From Chitinophaga sancti (GTDB lineage Bacteria; Bacteroidota; Bacteroidia; Chitinophagales; Chitinophagaceae): DNA of 64,000 bases. Below, piece after piece: positions 46,249-54,143 of this stretch. Positions within the stretch are counted from its first letter, which is position 1; each line of letters starts with the position of its first letter. The notes under the pieces were generated by a model that ran no database searches, had not been told where the DNA came from, and worked only from the letters and a program-made list of their open reading frames with translations. The stretch covers positions 4,154,001-4,218,000 of the forward strand of contig NZ_CP139972.1 of NCBI RefSeq assembly GCF_034424315.1. Reading direction: 5' to 3'. The translations under genes were made by a program, and so were the position numbers.

Positions 46249-46302
46249 CCCTAATAGAAAAGGGCTATCTCGAAGTTTTGAGACAGCCCTTTTCTATTAG
46301 GG
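46249..46302. repeat. Long near-perfect hairpin between the HmuY series and the protease gene
   Basis: An 18-bp perfect stem (CCCTAATAGAAAAGGGCT at 46249-46266, complement at 46285-46302) continues as TCTC/GAGA after one mismatch. It has no flanking T-run. It may terminate or stabilise the HmuY mRNA, or be a small palindromic element. Confidence 0.8.
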
Positions 46303-46370
46303 TTCCTGATGGAGAGAAATTTTCTTTAAGGCTTCATTTTACTTATAATACAGCCCTTTCCTCTTTCAAA

Positions 46371-47072
46371 TTATTTCGTAGTCAAATCCGTACTTCCCTT
46401 CGCAGAAATAAAATACTTAAACGTCCAATACCCCGCATCCTTCTGATAAATCTCCGCAGTCGGCGTCTCAGGCGCCCCTTTATAATAACTCACATACTGG
46501 AACTTCACATACCTCCCATCATTCAGCTTAAACACAAACACCCGCCGCTTAGGAAAATCAAAATACGCCAGCTCTCCCGTTTCTGTATTATACACCGGCG
46601 TTTGTGGACTCATAGCTAATGTATGCATAAACGCAGTCGCCGGCGGTGCCGCCTTTATCGCATCAAATGTCGTATCCTCATAACCAACCACCGATACATC
46701 CGAAGGATTCATGGCAAACTTATCCACACCATCCCAATAACCAGGTGCCGTACCTCCCCAATTAGGAGACATCGTCAATCCCGCCCCCTGGAAACCAACA
46801 TCCCATGCCGCTGTATTAACACTATCCTCTCCAGCACCCACTAATCCCATTTTTGAAAAACTAAACAGGTTATAATTAAAAAAAGACGCAACAGGAACAG
46901 GCATACTTTTAATCTCCACGACCCCGTTCGCCTTAATGGTCACATACTCATTCACAATCGAATCCTTCTTCTCTTCTTCTGGTTTTACGTCCGTGTCCTT
47001 ATCATCTTTGCAGGCGAAGAAAGCCCCCGTCAGGCACAGCATTAAAAAAGCATATTTGAATTGCAGTTTCAT
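46371..47072 (-). CDS. HmuY-family heme-binding-type lipoprotein (233 aa), most divergent of the series
   Basis: Lipoprotein signal ending AFFACKDDKD. The HmuY signature is partly retained: TAAWDVGFQGAGLTMSPNWGG in the central region and the C-terminal strand pair RRVFVFKLNDGRYVKFQYVSYYKG and YWTFKYFIS. The GKGG loop of its neighbours is missing. HmuY proteins take heme from host or environmental hemoproteins and pass it to a HmuR-type TonB receptor. Heme-ligating residues cannot be assigned here. Last of five such genes. Confidence 0.75.
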   Translation of the reverse strand: MKLQFKYAFLMLCLTGAFFACKDDKDTDVKPEEEKKDSIVNEYVTIKANGVVEIKSMPVPVASFFNYNLFSFSKMGLVGAGEDSVNTAAWDVGFQGAGLTMSPNWGGTAPGYWDGVDKFAMNPSDVSVVGYEDTTFDAIKAAPPATAFMHTLAMSPQTPVYNTETGELAYFDFPKRRVFVFKLNDGRYVKFQYVSYYKGAPETPTAEIYQKDAGYWTFKYFISAKGSTDLTTK

Positions 47073-47128
47073 TTCATCATTTGTTTTAAATTATACAGGA
47101 AATCAGCCTTCCCGGGCTACCTTACACC

Positions 47129-47860
47129 TTACAGTGCCTGGTACTGGAAGTTATAATATGGATAGTTGGTAGCAGAGCTACTGGCATTTGGTGTGCCGCC
47201 GGAATAAAGGCTGCTAATGCTCACCTTCCAGATAGCTTTACCTGTTACACGATCTTTCAGAATCAGTGTACGTGGCTGATATGCAGTTACAATGTGAGTA
47301 GAAATATTATAATCGTACCAACCAATGCCGGAGCTGATCAGTACAGAACCCATGTAAATTCTGTTAGTACCCAGTTTGCCACCCGGAGCAGCAATCGTTA
47401 CTACACCCTTCGCGCTGGCAAAAGCAGTATCCTGGTATGCCAAAGTATAGTTACCGGAAAAAGCATAGATATCACCATTTGCGCTACCAGTGAAACGCAG
47501 GTCGAAATAAGTGCTGGATGCGGAGCTGGAGTCACCACCCACATTATTCAACAGGCTGAAATAATAAGTGCTCGCAACATTTGACCATTGCGTACTGTCT
47601 GCCGGTGCAGTTACAGTGCCTTGTGCAAAGTTGGTGACAGTATATACTGATCCTGACCTGGAAACAATACCCTTGGTTTTGCTGGCATATGGACCAACGG
47701 CAGACAGGTTGATTGAACCACCATCCGGTACAGCAACAGCAACGCCATTACCAATGGTCAGGCCGCTATTAGGCGCAGCTACATCATCTTTTTGGCAGGA
47801 AGAAAATAAAGCAATAGTTCCCGCTACCAGCAGGGCAGCGCTAAAACGAAGTGTTTTCAT
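47129..47860 (-). CDS. HmuY-like lipoprotein (243 aa)
   Basis: Start chosen at ATG 47860, which gives MKTLRFSAALLVAGTIALFSSC with a lipobox; the frame is open 27 codons further without a signal peptide. HmuY-like features are STYFDLRFTGSANGDIYAFSGNY in the core and the closing RTLILKDRVTGKAIWKVSISSLYSGGTPN, YYNFQYQ. It is rich in Ser and Gly and differs clearly from the other copies, so family membership is likely but not certain. It is separated from the preceding copy by 232 bp with no recognisable gene or terminator. Confidence 0.7.
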   Translation of the reverse strand: MKTLRFSAALLVAGTIALFSSCQKDDVAAPNSGLTIGNGVAVAVPDGGSINLSAVGPYASKTKGIVSRSGSVYTVTNFAQGTVTAPADSTQWSNVASTYYFSLLNNVGGDSSSASSTYFDLRFTGSANGDIYAFSGNYTLAYQDTAFASAKGVVTIAAPGGKLGTNRIYMGSVLISSGIGWYDYNISTHIVTAYQPRTLILKDRVTGKAIWKVSISSLYSGGTPNASSSATNYPYYNFQYQAL

Positions 47861-48092
47861 TAGATTTGTAGTTTTAGAATTCTCAATAGTATGGCATCTT
47901 GTGCAGGACAGCATTTTCCCGGGCGCTATTCGGACCGTCACATCCAGCGCCTGTGGTTAACGCAGCCTTCATAAGGCCATACTTCTTTTCCAATTAGTGG
48001 TTATTCCCGGTCACCGGCCGTTTCCTGTATAATATCTTTGTGTGTTAAGCTTATGAATTGAGTAACTCCAGGCTTGGATGAACGCCGTAAAA

Positions 48093-48824
48093 TCATTTTG
48101 TTTTTACATTCAAATTCCCGGGCGTAGCCTGTACATAATATCTGAAATTGAAATAAGGTGCCAGGTTCTTTGTATTTGGATCCCCGTAATCAGGTGCAGT
48201 AGCCGGGTTATCTTTATACAGATTCACCAGCTCTACTTTTACATACCTGTTATCTTTCAGCAGGAAGATCAGTGAGCGATTCTTATATGGTACCAGGGAA
48301 TGGTTATTGAACTGGTAATATCCCCAGCTATCAACAATATCATTGATGTCAAAAGAAATCGGCACACTATTCCTGATCATTGAATCAGCAGGAGCAGCAC
48401 TCAGTTCATCAAACGCTGTTTTCACCACCCTGATCTTTCCAAGGCCATTTCTTCCTTCAGCAGTGGCAGCATCCGCATTGATCTGAGAATTGTAAATACT
48501 GTTGAACATTATGTGCCATGTGCTCACACCATCTACAGCAGCAGTACTATCCACCACTTTGTGCGTGTCAAAATTGAAAAACCATGCACGATGTCCTTCT
48601 GATGCTGAATGCCCTACATCCGGTGCGGGATAGTTCACAACATAGACTACCTTATATTTTTCATCCAGGTATATATGTTCCTCCAGTTGCTTCACACGGC
48701 CGGGCACCCAGTTAGTGCCTTCCAGGTAAGTTTCTCCCGGCGTAGTAGCATCGTCTTTGCCACAGGAGCAGAGAAACAACAGGGTTAATACCAGCAAACT
48801 ATTGGTTAAACGTCTTATTGCCAT
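48093..48824 (-). CDS. HmuY-family lipoprotein (243 aa)
   Basis: Lipoprotein signal MAIRRLTNSLLVLTLLFLCSCGKDD. The HmuY core is WHIMFNSIYNSQINADAATAEGRNGLGKIRVVKTAFDEL, in which the WD of the family is WH, and the C-terminal strands are RSLIFLLKDNRYVKVELVNLYKD and YFNFRYYV. It overlaps the upstream HmuY gene by 26 bp (start inside the previous frame), a sign of tight co-expression. Confidence 0.83.
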   Translation of the reverse strand: MAIRRLTNSLLVLTLLFLCSCGKDDATTPGETYLEGTNWVPGRVKQLEEHIYLDEKYKVVYVVNYPAPDVGHSASEGHRAWFFNFDTHKVVDSTAAVDGVSTWHIMFNSIYNSQINADAATAEGRNGLGKIRVVKTAFDELSAAPADSMIRNSVPISFDINDIVDSWGYYQFNNHSLVPYKNRSLIFLLKDNRYVKVELVNLYKDNPATAPDYGDPNTKNLAPYFNFRYYVQATPGNLNVKTK

Positions 48825-49575
48825 CTTTGTTAATCGTGTATTTAAAAGTGATATAAGGTGCAGCAGTATGGATGTCCGGGTTTGCCGGGTTATCCTTATA
48901 GAAACCGTAAATGATCAGCTTTGCATAATTCCCTTTTGCAGTTCTCACAATAATAGCACGCGGCAGGTTATAGACCACATGGGCTCTCTCATTATCACCA
49001 GGATACATTTGACCATAGAAGTCGTAGAAAGCATAACCATTCGTACTCCCATTGAAGTGATCTAAAGTCAGGTAACCGTTTACCAGCAATTGATCATCAC
49101 TAACAGGTACCGTAGTTACCTTGTTAAATGCTTCTTCCATCAGGTTGGCTGCAATGGGTACAGCAACCGGGCGTTGATGATCGTAATCGAAATACTGTTT
49201 ATCCACAGCACTGTCTACTACCAGGTAAATGCCTCCTTTGCCAGGACCACCTTTACCCGGGTTATAAGTAGCAGTCCCATTATTCGCCCATACACTGCTG
49301 TTATAAATACTGGCAAATGCAATATCCCATTTGTCAGTAGCAGCGTAAGCATCGGGTATCACACGGCCGTCTTCAAGACTGTAATAGATAGTTTTAAAGG
49401 AGGCACTGCCACCTGCTTTCGCTACAGTATCACCCACCAGGTTTGTCACAGTATAGGTTCCGCCGCCAGTCACGGTAATCGCAGGCAGTTCAGGCAAGGA
49501 AGGATCGTTATCTTTATCCTTATCCGAACAGGATGCGAATAAAAAAACGGTCAACAAAAGAAAAGATATACGCAT
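48799..49575 (-). CDS. HmuY-family lipoprotein (258 aa)
   Basis: Lipoprotein signal MRISFLLLTVFLFASCSDKD. The HmuY hallmark KWDIAFASIYNSSVWANNG is followed by a Gly/Lys-rich loop, NPGKGGPGKGGIYLV, also present in the next upstream copy, then PRAIIVRTAKGNYAKLIIYGFYKD and YITFKYTINKDGNKTF. Good candidate for heme or hemoprotein capture at the cell surface. Starts 5 bp after the preceding copy ends. Confidence 0.88.
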   Translation of the reverse strand: MRISFLLLTVFLFASCSDKDKDNDPSLPELPAITVTGGGTYTVTNLVGDTVAKAGGSASFKTIYYSLEDGRVIPDAYAATDKWDIAFASIYNSSVWANNGTATYNPGKGGPGKGGIYLVVDSAVDKQYFDYDHQRPVAVPIAANLMEEAFNKVTTVPVSDDQLLVNGYLTLDHFNGSTNGYAFYDFYGQMYPGDNERAHVVYNLPRAIIVRTAKGNYAKLIIYGFYKDNPANPDIHTAAPYITFKYTINKDGNKTFNQ

Positions 49576-49580
49576 TTGAA

Positions 49581-50276
49581 TCAGGGTGTTTTCAGGTTAT
49601 GACTACCATCCTGCTGCACAAAATAGCGGAAGGTGAAATAAGGTGCCGGCCAGAAAAGATCGGTAACAGCAGGTGGGTTTCCCTGGTATACATTGATCAG
49701 TTCCAGTTTACCATACTTACCATCAGCAGTACGTATGATAAAAGTGCGGTTCTTAATAGGCACGGCAAGGTGCGTATTCAGTGAATAAAAATACCAGCCG
49801 GTGTTATAAGGCTGAGGATACTGATCCCATCCTGCAAAATTCAGGTTCGCCGTCTCAAATGCAGCATCATCAGGCGCAGTAGTTACCTTACTGTAAGCAG
49901 CATCCACAGCGATGATCATTCCTTTTCCGGAACCACCTTTCCCCGGACCTTCTGCACTACCATTATTCACATATACAAGCGCGTTATAAATATCGGTGAA
50001 AGCCAGATCCCAGTTATTGCTCTTCTTAAAAGTATTGCTGCTATCCCAGGATTGCAGTTTGGTAGACAGTTTGAAATAAAAACTCTTAAACGGGCGTCTC
50101 TCTTTTCCCTCCACGCCATCAGCTACAGAAGCTTCCGTATCACCCGCCAGGTCATAGATAACGGTGCTGACACCATCTTCATAATTCAGTTTGGTTACAT
50201 TGTTGTTGTCCTTCTTACAGGCCATAGTTAGCAGTACGATGGCTGCTAAGCAATGCCATTGGGCTCGCTTGTACAT
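49581..50276 (-). CDS. hmuY: HmuY-family lipoprotein (231 aa)
   Basis: First of five HmuY-type genes after the TonB receptor. The start at 50276 (MYKRAQWHCLAAIVLLTMAC) gives a proper lipoprotein signal; an ATG at 50297 belongs to a duplicated leader copy and would add MAITISN. The core NNWDLAFTDIYNALVYVNNG precedes the loop GPGKGGSGKGMIIAV; the end is RTFIIRTADGKYGKLELINVYQG and YFTFRYFVQQDGSHNL. The GKGGxGKG loop is shared with the following copy, which suggests recent duplication. Confidence 0.88.
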   Translation of the reverse strand: MYKRAQWHCLAAIVLLTMACKKDNNNVTKLNYEDGVSTVIYDLAGDTEASVADGVEGKERRPFKSFYFKLSTKLQSWDSSNTFKKSNNWDLAFTDIYNALVYVNNGSAEGPGKGGSGKGMIIAVDAAYSKVTTAPDDAAFETANLNFAGWDQYPQPYNTGWYFYSLNTHLAVPIKNRTFIIRTADGKYGKLELINVYQGNPPAVTDLFWPAPYFTFRYFVQQDGSHNLKTP

Positions 50277-50327
50277 ATTGCTTATTGTTATTGCCATAAG
50301 GCTTGCTTGTACATTTTGGTTATTGTT
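50254..50327 (-). repeat. 38-bp tandem duplication covering a translation start
   Basis: Two 36-bp copies (50327-50292 and 50289-50254 on the minus strand), 38 bp apart, differ at five positions. Each contains ATGTACAAGC and ATGGCA. The second copy carries the real HmuY start; the first overlaps the receptor stop codon and encodes only a short MYKQALWQ peptide. Confidence 0.85.
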
Positions 50328-52494
50328 TAAACAGTCGCCATTTCAACCCGGCCATCAGGATGCGACCGGGTTGTCCTGGCATCAGCATATCCGTATAATT
50401 CATAAGGTTGTCTGCTGTAAATTGTACAGCCAGATGACCTTTGCAAAGTTTCTTTTCGATGCTTGCATATACCAGGCAGTAGGCATCAATGAATGTATCG
50501 TATGTGTCCAGAAACCGGTTATTATTTGCGTCGTCGTAGCCTGACCTGCTCTTGTAATTAGCGCGGAAAGTAGCACTGATGCCCCAGGGAGCATATTCAT
50601 AGAACATACGCAGGTTCAGCATATGACGGGAGCGGTTTTCAAGGCCGATGTAGTCGCTGACTTTCGAGGTCCTTGTTTCACCCGTACTGTTATTACGTAT
50701 TTTATTATAAGGATAATCACCCGTCCTGATGGCATCCATAATACCTCTATCCTTTGCATACAGCAACTGGTAGCCTGCAGCAACATCCAGCCCTTTCATC
50801 ACATGCATGCTGATGCCGGTTTCTACACCTCCGGTAAATGACCTGTCAAGATTGATATAGGAATAAATAGGTTGAAAATTTGTACGGGTAGCAATCTGCA
50901 CCGTGTTGATAAAATTGTGCAGCTGGTTATAGAACCCGTTTACATCAATGCGGATATTTTTCACAGGAGTATAACTGATCCCCATATTATAACTCACCGC
51001 TATTTCAGGTTTCAGTGCGGCACTAATATCTTTTGCCACAGGTCTTACTTCACTGATCAAACCCGCTGCCTGCATAGCAGCGACCTGGGTAGCTACTTCT
51101 TCCACACCAAGTACCGTATATCCCGCCTGTGGATTGGTGAATACCTGGTACCTTTTCTGAAAATCAGGTGTTTTATAACCAGTACCAAATGCGGCGGTCA
51201 ATGATATTTTTTCTGACAGCCTATATTTCAATCCAGCGCTGGGATTCAATCTGCCGCCATAAAAATCGGAATGATCATAACGGAACCCCAGGCGGGAACT
51301 GAGACGACTATTTACTTTCCAGTCACCTTGCAGATAAGCATACCCGCTCTTTAAATCATTTCCATCCATCACCTCAAGATTGCCACCCACACCACCTGCA
51401 AATGATAACTGGTTAGAGGCCACATATTGCACCTGCTCTTCAAAGCGGTGATAATATTGTGTAAAATCATTGGAACTTAATTGTATAGCCTTTCCTGTAC
51501 TCACATCCTGCGTAGTACTATACCTGGTTAAATAGTATTGTGTTTTTAATTGCCAGCCCTTGTTTAGGTTTGCCTGCCAAACAATTGCGCTATTTACATC
51601 GCTTTCATGCAATACATCTCTGGTTGTATTTGCCACCTGGCCGGAACTATATACAGATTCATTAATGGAATTACGTAATGCCCATCGCCCGGCAATGTGC
51701 AATGAATTTTTCTCATTTAATTGATAGCGCATCCTGCCTTGCAGGCTATAGCTATCATAAGGAGGTGCTGTAGTGCCCTTGCTAAGGAATGAATTCACAT
51801 TATAGCCATCCGTATGATAAAAATTTCCCGATAGGTTCAGGCTGCCCCTGCTATCGGTATTACCCGCATAACCAGTCCGGCTATTAGTCCTTTCGGCAAC
51901 ATTGTCTTTTTCGATGCGATTCCTTCTTCTCCCAAAAGGAGTCTCCCCTTCCAAAGTAAAATCCTGCGTATTTTGTGAACCACATCTCACAATAGCCTGC
52001 CCCTGTGCCGCATCAATACGCTGCCGCGTAATAATATTCACTACACCTCCCAGGGCCTCACTTCCAAATAAACTGGAACTCGCGCCCTTCACAATTTCAA
52101 TTCGCTCTATATCAGCAACAGTAATCCTTGACAAGTCGAAATTTCCTGCATTTCTCCCTATCATTGGCTGACCATCAATCAAAATCAAAATATAATCAGC
52201 ACTGAAACCCTGTAACTGCATACCAATAGCCCTTGAACCCGCAGAAACATCATTGACAATCGCAATGCCCGTCTGCTCCCGCATCACCTCATCCAAACGA
52301 CGACTCCCCATCATCTCCAATGTCTTGCGGCTAATAACCGTCACGGGCATAGCTGCACGGCTGGAAAGGGTTTCCAGGTGCACGGCTTTTACTTCCACAC
52401 TCTTTAAAGTATGGGAGGTATCGGACTGACTATAGGCACACAAACTACCACAACACAATATGATAAACGTGTATAATTCTTTGCTGGTACGCAT
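50320..52494 (-). CDS. hmuR: HmuR-like TonB-dependent heme receptor (724 aa)
   Basis: Outer-membrane importer. Signal peptide at about residues 1-22 (CCGSLCAYSQ), then a TonB-box-like region (LKSVEVKAVHLETLSS), a plug (PVTVISRKTLEMMGSRRLDEVMREQTGI, SSLFGSEALGGVVNIITR) and a 22-strand barrel. The segment TGYKTPDFQKRYQVFTNPQAGYTVLG resembles the FRAP/NPDL region of HmuR-type heme receptors. It is followed 23 bp later by the first HmuY-type gene, the order of hmuR/hmuY-type operons (though reversed from Porphyromonas). Transcribed from a repeat-controlled promoter with a leader of about 65 nt. Confidence 0.9.
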   Translation of the reverse strand: MRTSKELYTFIILCCGSLCAYSQSDTSHTLKSVEVKAVHLETLSSRAAMPVTVISRKTLEMMGSRRLDEVMREQTGIAIVNDVSAGSRAIGMQLQGFSADYILILIDGQPMIGRNAGNFDLSRITVADIERIEIVKGASSSLFGSEALGGVVNIITRQRIDAAQGQAIVRCGSQNTQDFTLEGETPFGRRRNRIEKDNVAERTNSRTGYAGNTDSRGSLNLSGNFYHTDGYNVNSFLSKGTTAPPYDSYSLQGRMRYQLNEKNSLHIAGRWALRNSINESVYSSGQVANTTRDVLHESDVNSAIVWQANLNKGWQLKTQYYLTRYSTTQDVSTGKAIQLSSNDFTQYYHRFEEQVQYVASNQLSFAGGVGGNLEVMDGNDLKSGYAYLQGDWKVNSRLSSRLGFRYDHSDFYGGRLNPSAGLKYRLSEKISLTAAFGTGYKTPDFQKRYQVFTNPQAGYTVLGVEEVATQVAAMQAAGLISEVRPVAKDISAALKPEIAVSYNMGISYTPVKNIRIDVNGFYNQLHNFINTVQIATRTNFQPIYSYINLDRSFTGGVETGISMHVMKGLDVAAGYQLLYAKDRGIMDAIRTGDYPYNKIRNNSTGETRTSKVSDYIGLENRSRHMLNLRMFYEYAPWGISATFRANYKSRSGYDDANNNRFLDTYDTFIDAYCLVYASIEKKLCKGHLAVQFTADNLMNYTDMLMPGQPGRILMAGLKWRLFKQ

Positions 52495-52566
52495 GAAAAT
52501 TGAAGGATATTGCTATCTACAGCATATCGGGTACAATAATATATTTTGGTTCGGGGCGGAGTGATG

Positions 52567-52633
52567 TAAAAGTAGAAAAGGAAAATGACAGGGGATTGAC
52601 GAAACGGGAAAACAATTTACGCAATCAGGAAAA
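52567..52633 (-). promoter_or_regulatory. Repeat-controlled promoter of the receptor-HmuY operon
   Basis: -7-like TACTTTTA (one mismatch at the last base) at 52567-52574. Boxes GGGAAAA (52606-52612) and AGGAAAA (52627-52633) lie 21 bp apart with TTTACGCAA at 52616-52624. The proximal box is 39 bp from the -7 element. Confidence 0.75.
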
Positions 52634-52653
52634 GTAGGACTGCCAACAAAAAA

Positions 52654-52744
52654 CCGGGGGATTTATCGTTTTGCTCCGCCAAACAATAAATCCCCCGGCG
52701 CCCGAGATTTTTGCGGCTGGCAAAGCAGGCCACAAAAATTTCGC
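52654..52744. repeat. Composite double hairpin after the two-domain HmuY-like gene
   Basis: One arm pair is CCGGGGGATTTAT/ATAAATCCCCCGG (52654-52666 with 52686-52698). The other is GAGATTTTTG/CAAAAATTTC (about 52704-52742), closed by CGGC, TGGCAAAGCA and GGCC. It lies directly after the stop of the upstream gene, and a T-rich end on the minus strand makes termination likely. Resembles the pair after xseB. Confidence 0.8.
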
Positions 52745-53764
52745 CTATTCTTTAATTAATGCATACTCCACAACCGGGTACCCTCTCTCACCACCATCAT
52801 TAATCCCCATACTCACAAACTTCAGCTTATAATAATTCCCAGCCGGATCCCTTACGACATAATAATATTGCTTATAAATGCCCGTACCAGTAGATCTCCA
52901 GCTACTACCAATCGCATCCCTCTTAGCAGAGAATGTCAGGGAAGCCGTATCCGCCTTCTTAAAACCAGAATACCCCACTGTAGTAGAATCCACCTTCGCA
53001 GCTGCAACACCACCCTGCTGATTGATCACCACAAAATCAGAGAAGAAATAAGGAATCGTCGCAGTATAATACGCCGCATAAGACCATCCAAAATCCCATT
53101 CTGCTTTCTTAGGCTCCACATTCACAGTAGCACCACTCTCCAATGAGAAGAACACAAAATTATAACTGCTATTCTTCGTAATCGTCACACTATTCACCGT
53201 ACCTGCACCCAGCAATGCATATTGCAAAGTATAACCAGTAGTACCATTCCGTGTAATCTTCACCTTATACCAGGTAGCAGGATCAGAAACAGACGCAGTC
53301 TCCGGTTTAACCAGGTAAACCAGGTTTGCCTCTGCAGTAGCAGAAACCTCCGCAATCACAGTACCACTCAGTTCACCATACACATTATCGATCATACTCA
53401 GTGTACCCTGCCCCTGACCAATCGCCAGACTCACACCACTTGCATCTTCTGTAGTCACAGCACTTATATCAGTTTTAGTAGTAGCTACCGCACTCATAGC
53501 AGTGAAACTATTCAGGATCACCCTGTAATCACTACCGCTATAGAAACCCAGCGACCAGGCGATACGACTCACAGCAGTAGCAGAATCAGTACTCATATCT
53601 ACATATACTGTTTTAGGAGAACCCGTACCCCCGCCACCATCTAAAGTTAATTCGGATCCATCAGAAGGAGCAATCACCACAGTGGCATCCTCATCTTTAC
53701 TACATGCGCTAAATAATCCAGTAATAGCAAGGCCAAGCACGAGTAAAAGTCTGCTTAATTTCAT
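52745..53764 (-). CDS. Two-domain HmuY-like lipoprotein (339 aa)
   Basis: Lipoprotein signal MKLSRLLLVLGLAITGLFSAC. Two HmuY-type units seem to be joined: the first (about 45-185) has SRIAWSLGFYSGSDYRVILNSFTAMSA and ends in TWYKVKITRNGTTGYTLQYALL; the second (about 195-339) has AEWDFGWSYAAYYT, FFSDFVVINQQGGVAA and ends YYYVVRDPAGNYYKLKFVSM and VVEYALIKE. Single-domain HmuY proteins are about 210-240 residues. It lies downstream of the FRAP-type receptor, with a 379-bp gap, so it may be that receptor's surface partner. Confidence 0.78.
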   Translation of the reverse strand: MKLSRLLLVLGLAITGLFSACSKDEDATVVIAPSDGSELTLDGGGGTGSPKTVYVDMSTDSATAVSRIAWSLGFYSGSDYRVILNSFTAMSAVATTKTDISAVTTEDASGVSLAIGQGQGTLSMIDNVYGELSGTVIAEVSATAEANLVYLVKPETASVSDPATWYKVKITRNGTTGYTLQYALLGAGTVNSVTITKNSSYNFVFFSLESGATVNVEPKKAEWDFGWSYAAYYTATIPYFFSDFVVINQQGGVAAAKVDSTTVGYSGFKKADTASLTFSAKRDAIGSSWRSTGTGIYKQYYYVVRDPAGNYYKLKFVSMGINDGGERGYPVVEYALIKE

Positions 53765-54143
53765 AGAGTTTTGATTTTTGAATTGTATTTTATGAGCAAT
53801 TGAATTAATTCCTGTTCTATTGAGATATCAAAACGGATCATAGTATTTGTGTTGTAGGAAAATGATTTGAATTTTGAAGCCTGAAGTTTTATAATGTTAT
53901 AATGACAACAAATCGATATTATCTTTTTGCCTTGTAAAGCCATGAACTGATCTACCTATTTTGAACTCATTTCCCAAACAGGCATTTCAATTGATAATCA
54001 ATACATAAATAGTAATTATGAAATGAGTTCTAATATCTACCTGGTTCGTTATTTTTCTTACCACCAGAGTTGATTCATGTATTCAGAATCTTCCCGCTCA
54101 CTGGTTTTTATTTCCGCATATTCGAAATACTATTATTCAAATT
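53765..54143. other. Intergenic region between a heme receptor and the two-domain HmuY-like gene
   Basis: No gene. Contains an inverted repeat GAACTCATTTC (53963-53973) and GAAATGAGTTC (54020-54030), 46 bp apart, flanking a short palindrome ATTGATAATCAAT (53990-54002). No exact -7 element was found and no terminator for the receptor gene, so read-through is possible. Confidence 0.5.

Noticed and set aside
47861..48092. Possible degraded HmuY copy in the gap of the HmuY array
   Set aside because: No frame in the gap shows HmuY motifs or a signal peptide.
53990..54002. Fur box (ATTGATAATCAAT)
   Set aside because: Only a 13-bp palindrome, too short and without the extended Fur pattern; no other Fur-like sites were seen at heme genes.
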